A model generated the notes under the pieces. It was not told the DNA's origin. It saw only the letters and a program-made list of their open reading frames with translations, and searched no databases. A DNA stretch of 64,000 nucleotides, taken from Marsupella aquatica. Taxonomy: Eukaryota > Marchantiophyta. This document shows positions 60,901 to 64,000 of this stretch, in pieces; position 1 is the stretch's first letter, and every line of letters starts with the position of its first letter. Where the stretch lies: contig OZ316892.1 in the NCBI GenBank assembly GCA_973895155.1, positions 19,654,001-19,718,000 on the forward strand. The letters run 5' to 3'. A program made the translations under genes and the position numbers.

Positions 60901-61847
60901 GAGGACGGCGTGTCTCATGTGACTTGTGTGTCTTGGGCAGGATTCCTTTGTACGTGCTAAGAAGTGGGTCAACGAGCTCCAAAGACAAGGTAATTGTGTA
61001 TGAAGTGTTTCGCCTTATATATTGGATTGTCTTTCTCATTCATTTCCTGTTCTGCATAATTTCAGAGGCGGATTGTTGGTGGGCCAGGCTGCAGTGCCTG
61101 TAGAACATGCGGCTAACTGGAGTTTGTTTTGTTTTGAGCAGGTAACGCAAATCTCGTGATCGCTCTCGCTGGGAACAAAGCCGATTTATCGCTTAGGCGG
61201 CAAGTTGAGCCAGAGGTATTAATCCACAATCGCAACCATTCAAAGAAGATGTATTTGTTCACCTTCGTATGAAGCAAGTAATATGTCGATGAATGCTATC
61301 TTGAGATTTATACAGGCAAGGATATGCAATCTCGTCTACCTTCGAGCATGGCTTGTTAACCCCCCTGGGCCGGTAGGTTATTGAAATCGGAGTGACTTCT
61401 TTGTACAGGAGGGACAAGCATATGCTGATGAGTACGAGTTGTTCTTTATGGAAACTTCTGCCAAGACAGCACATAATGTTAACGAATTATTCTACGAAAT
61501 AGGTAATGACTTTTTTGAATTGCAATTTACTTCTTCACCTTCGTCTGTTGTAGACAAGAACTTAGGCAGTTTGAGTTCGTTGAGAAGACCCTCATTTGCC
61601 TCTAGCCATCGGAAGCAAGTGAATGAGGCGGATTTAATTTCTGTAGCGGGAGCTGCAGTTCGGGAGGGGACGTGTAGAGATTCCGGGAAGAAACTGTTGT
61701 GGATATTAACAGTGTTGAATGTGCATTGTGGTTGGTTTTTCAGCGAGAATGTTGCCTAAAACACAAACCACAGTACAAAATGGTGGTATGATGCTGACCG
61801 ATAGAGTTGCAGAACGTGCAGCGAAACAATCGTCCTGCTGTTCTTAA
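57963..61847 (+). CDS. RABF2: Conventional Rab5 small GTPase (RABF2 type)
   Basis: Seven coding exons: 57963-58001, 59699-59776, 60234-60401, 60941-60989, 61142-61215, 61409-61502 and 61744-61847. All introns are GT-AG with agreeing phases, and the product is 201 aa, the family's usual length. G-box motifs: GDMGAGKS (17-24), switch I EST (40-42), WDTAGQE (64-70), NKAD (123-126) and ETSAK (151-155). The C-terminus SSCCS carries two Cys for geranylgeranylation. The start [13 protein letters not shown] lacks the N-myristoylation Gly of the plant-specific ARA6 class, so this is the conventional class. Rab5 cycles GTP and directs endosome fusion and vacuolar transport on early and multivesicular endosomes. 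The small first exon was found by joining AAGCTT|GTAGGA to CGCAG|GTGCTG. No break is seen, so it should be functional; it is the only clear host gene in the window. Confidence 0.95.
58002..59698 (+). other. First coding intron of Rab5
   Basis: A 1.7-kb intron, much longer than the other five. It includes the possible retrotransposon tail at about 59380-59540. The open frames inside (58299-58502 minus, 58834-59097 plus) have no recognisable domain. Confidence 0.7.
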
Positions 61848-64000
61848 GTAAACAGACCAAATCATATTAGCTCTGTACATGAAATAGGTGACGGTATGTT
61901 CTTATGAGAGAACCCTTAGATAGGGGCTTAAATTACTGTGCAGGTTTCGAAAGCACAAGTTAGCACGATGAGCAGTCGGAAAAATTGTGAGGGGGTCAAC
62001 ATTTGAGCTTATGACATGACCCTGTCGGAAATCATTTCTATCTAAGTACTTCAGTTTAGGATAGAAAGATGGCAGTGGCCCCTAATTAGTTTTGATAGAA
62101 CTCTGATGGGTGAGATCTCGTTCTGTCCACGGGAGTCTCCAAGGCGGCCTTGTATGTGTAAAAATTCCTTGAGCTTTCTGACCTCGAGAAGCTGAGAAAT
62201 ACGTCTACCTCTAGCAAAAGATAATTGTCCTAGCGATCAGAATGTCGAAGGGATCAGTAGGTGTTGAGCACAACGATTTTGTGTGACACAAATAGCAAAA
62301 TCACGTGCCTGATTGTGGAACGTGGCCAGGTTTTGGAACTTTTGTCTAGTTCTTCTACAAAATCTGGAATACAATATGATAACCACCCATTTTTTATGGG
62401 TGATGAGATGAATACGAGTTATATCTCTGGACTGCGATTTACACTCCCGTCGTTGTCTTGTACTTTTACATTAAATGCTTGGCATTACTCAAGAAATGGA
62501 TTCTAAAGTGGCAATTGCAGAGAATTGTCTGCCTCTGAACACTATTGTGAAGGGCAATTCTGAGATCTTCTTAGTTTTCGATGTCTCGAGGCCAATTTGT
62601 CGTTGAAATGCTACAAGTCTTGGATTGCTCGTAATCATTCACCTCTGGCACACTTGCACGGATTGATAACCCATTCGAATGGGCAGGGAGAGCATCCTGA
62701 GCGAAGCCACAATATAGTCATTTTGTCAATTGTGGGCTTGTCAGAATGTTCCAAACAGTACAGATTCTGACATTTCCTCACCGACCGGACTTCGTTGAGG
62801 ACTCCAAGTACGAGTATCTTGTATGCCCTTGCCATTCTTGAATTCCTGGAATGTGTATATAGTCGTGAATCCCTTCACCGCACATAGGATGGAAATTTTA
62901 TTGCCATGCCAGCTTCGCAAGTCCGTGGTCACCGTTGAGGATGACGGCGTTCTCCCGCAAGCGAGAATTAGGCTTGTCAAAGTAGGGCACCGGCTAAACG
63001 GAAAAAAGGATAAATCGGGTACGAATTCCGTGGAGAGAGAAGACTGGCTGGCGTGTGATGTGACATGGAACAGATTCAAATGCGTACAGGTTGTCACCGA
63101 CGTGCGCTGCTTCACGACTGCGTTCATTTCCTCGATGAGTAGCGAAGAGCCGTTGAGTCTAAAGCTTAGTGATATCAGCAAACTAAGGCAGAATCGGTTT
63201 TCCGGCATGTAGCCTCTCTCACCCCGTCGGAGTACATTGAAGGAGACAGTCACCTAATATGCAAAACACGGAGGTTAGTCCTGGTCCTGAACTCAAGGCA
63301 CGGTCTGGCCATTTGGCCCGCATAGCATCGTGGAACAGTTCTTTCTAGAGGACTATGCTTAATATTCCCTTATTCTTACAGAGGATGCCTTTCTAATTTA
63401 TCATATGAGCAGAATTTACGATAACAGGTGCGAGTACAACATCACCTTAGCTTCTTTGGTACTTTTTTCTCTAGAAATGTCTAGTGCGTTTTTGCTTTTA
63501 CTGCTGTTTTGTTACGCTCTCTCTGAAACATGTCTCAGAACATTGGGTCCAGTGCTTTTCTCTCTCCCAGAATTCTTGTGCCTGTGCATTATTGCTATCA
63601 TTGTTACGCTCATTCTGAAACGTGTCCCAGACTATTGAGTCGAAATCTCATTTTCGTTGATGATTTGGTTGTTGAGCACTTCTGAGATTCGTTCTCTCGA
63701 GTATTCCCGTAAGTTAGTTGGATGAGAGGCTTTCCGCCTCTCTGAGAATTTGGATGTGTGAGCTGTTCCCCAGTGTTTGTGAAGTACTTATTTCCCGGGC
63801 CCGAAAGCTCTGATATAGGTTTTGCTTAAGTTCAACTTGCTATCATTAGGTGGTTTTGGCAAGAAGGAGGATTCGAAACTACTCTGTGATGGGAATTGAC
63901 CATTCCCTCACGTACTTTAAACAGATGGCTTCGAAAATGTGATGGTTGGATATTGTAGCAATTAACATACACTTGATACTAAAACACAATTTTAATTTAG
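61848..64000. other. Rab5 3' region and unassigned sequence
   Basis: No clear polyadenylation signal or second gene is seen. Overlapping open frames at 62823-63212 (plus, 129 codons) and 62741-63253 (minus, 170 codons) lie in GC-richer sequence and could be exon pieces, but no domain is recognisable and splice borders are not consistent. Two similar 60-bp segments with TTTTGTTACGCTC / TTGTTACGCTCATTCTGAAAC (63508 and 63601) form a local duplication. Confidence 0.4.

Noticed and set aside
62741-63253. Overlapping 170- and 129-codon frames downstream of Rab5
   Set aside because: Long frames on both strands of the same GC-richer stretch, with no family recognised; kept only as a note.

Overview
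The window is nuclear DNA of a TE-rich land plant. The clearest evidence is a spliced conventional Rab5 (RABF2-type) gene at the right end, with seven GT-AG coding exons and a C-terminal di-cysteine prenylation motif, together with plant-type Ty1/copia, LINE, SINE and MITE remnants. Plant-wide families cannot fix the species; a seed-free lineage (bryophyte, lycophyte or fern) is my guess from the style of the TE proteins. It is not a bacterial or organellar sequence. Except for the Rab gene and the three-gene cassette in the middle, almost all of the window is repeat debris.

Layout. 1-6.1 kb: a 2.4-kb palindromic element (about 1.16-3.56 kb) with a tRNA-derived SINE nested in it (15-bp target duplication), then unassigned sequence. 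6.1-12.3 kb: a rearranged Ty1/copia retrotransposon whose gag-protease-integrase half points left and whose integrase-RT-RNase H-3' LTR half points right, joined head to head, with an inverted pair of a short dispersed repeat (here called R1) outside it. 12.3-25.4 kb: a diverged LTR fragment, a foldback MITE (16.8 kb), a Harbinger-like MITE with TTA target duplication (20.6 kb) and several short tandem duplications. 25.5-27.3 kb: a 5'-truncated non-LTR retrotransposon with a zinc-knuckle and restriction-like-endonuclease-like C-terminus and a poly(A) tail, followed by a dispersed repeat (R2) and a SINE-like unit.

31.4-47.9 kb: the most interesting part. A minus-strand, 11-exon gene encodes an RGG-rich protein of roughly 1,080 aa ending in a HECT-type E3 ligase domain with the catalytic Cys in place. 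Diverging from it on the plus strand are a three-exon gene for a 449-aa 2-oxoglutarate/Fe(II) dioxygenase-like protein (HxD...H, TET/JBP-like layout) and a four-exon gene for a 438-aa HTH plus DDE integrase/transposase of the eukaryotic IS3-like (IS3EU-like) type. I interpret them as one large DNA transposon of at least 16.6 kb that carries its own base-modification-type oxygenase and ubiquitin ligase. A 187-bp tandem array sits just upstream of the plus-strand genes, and a degenerate array of about 200 bp (around ten copies) starts just after the integrase. The HECT gene carries frameshifts and the integrase one broken splice acceptor, so this copy looks recently decayed.

50.5-57 kb: repeat-rich intergenic DNA. 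57-62 kb: the Rab5 gene with a candidate TATA box and a 1.7-kb first coding intron. 62-64 kb: no recognisable gene.
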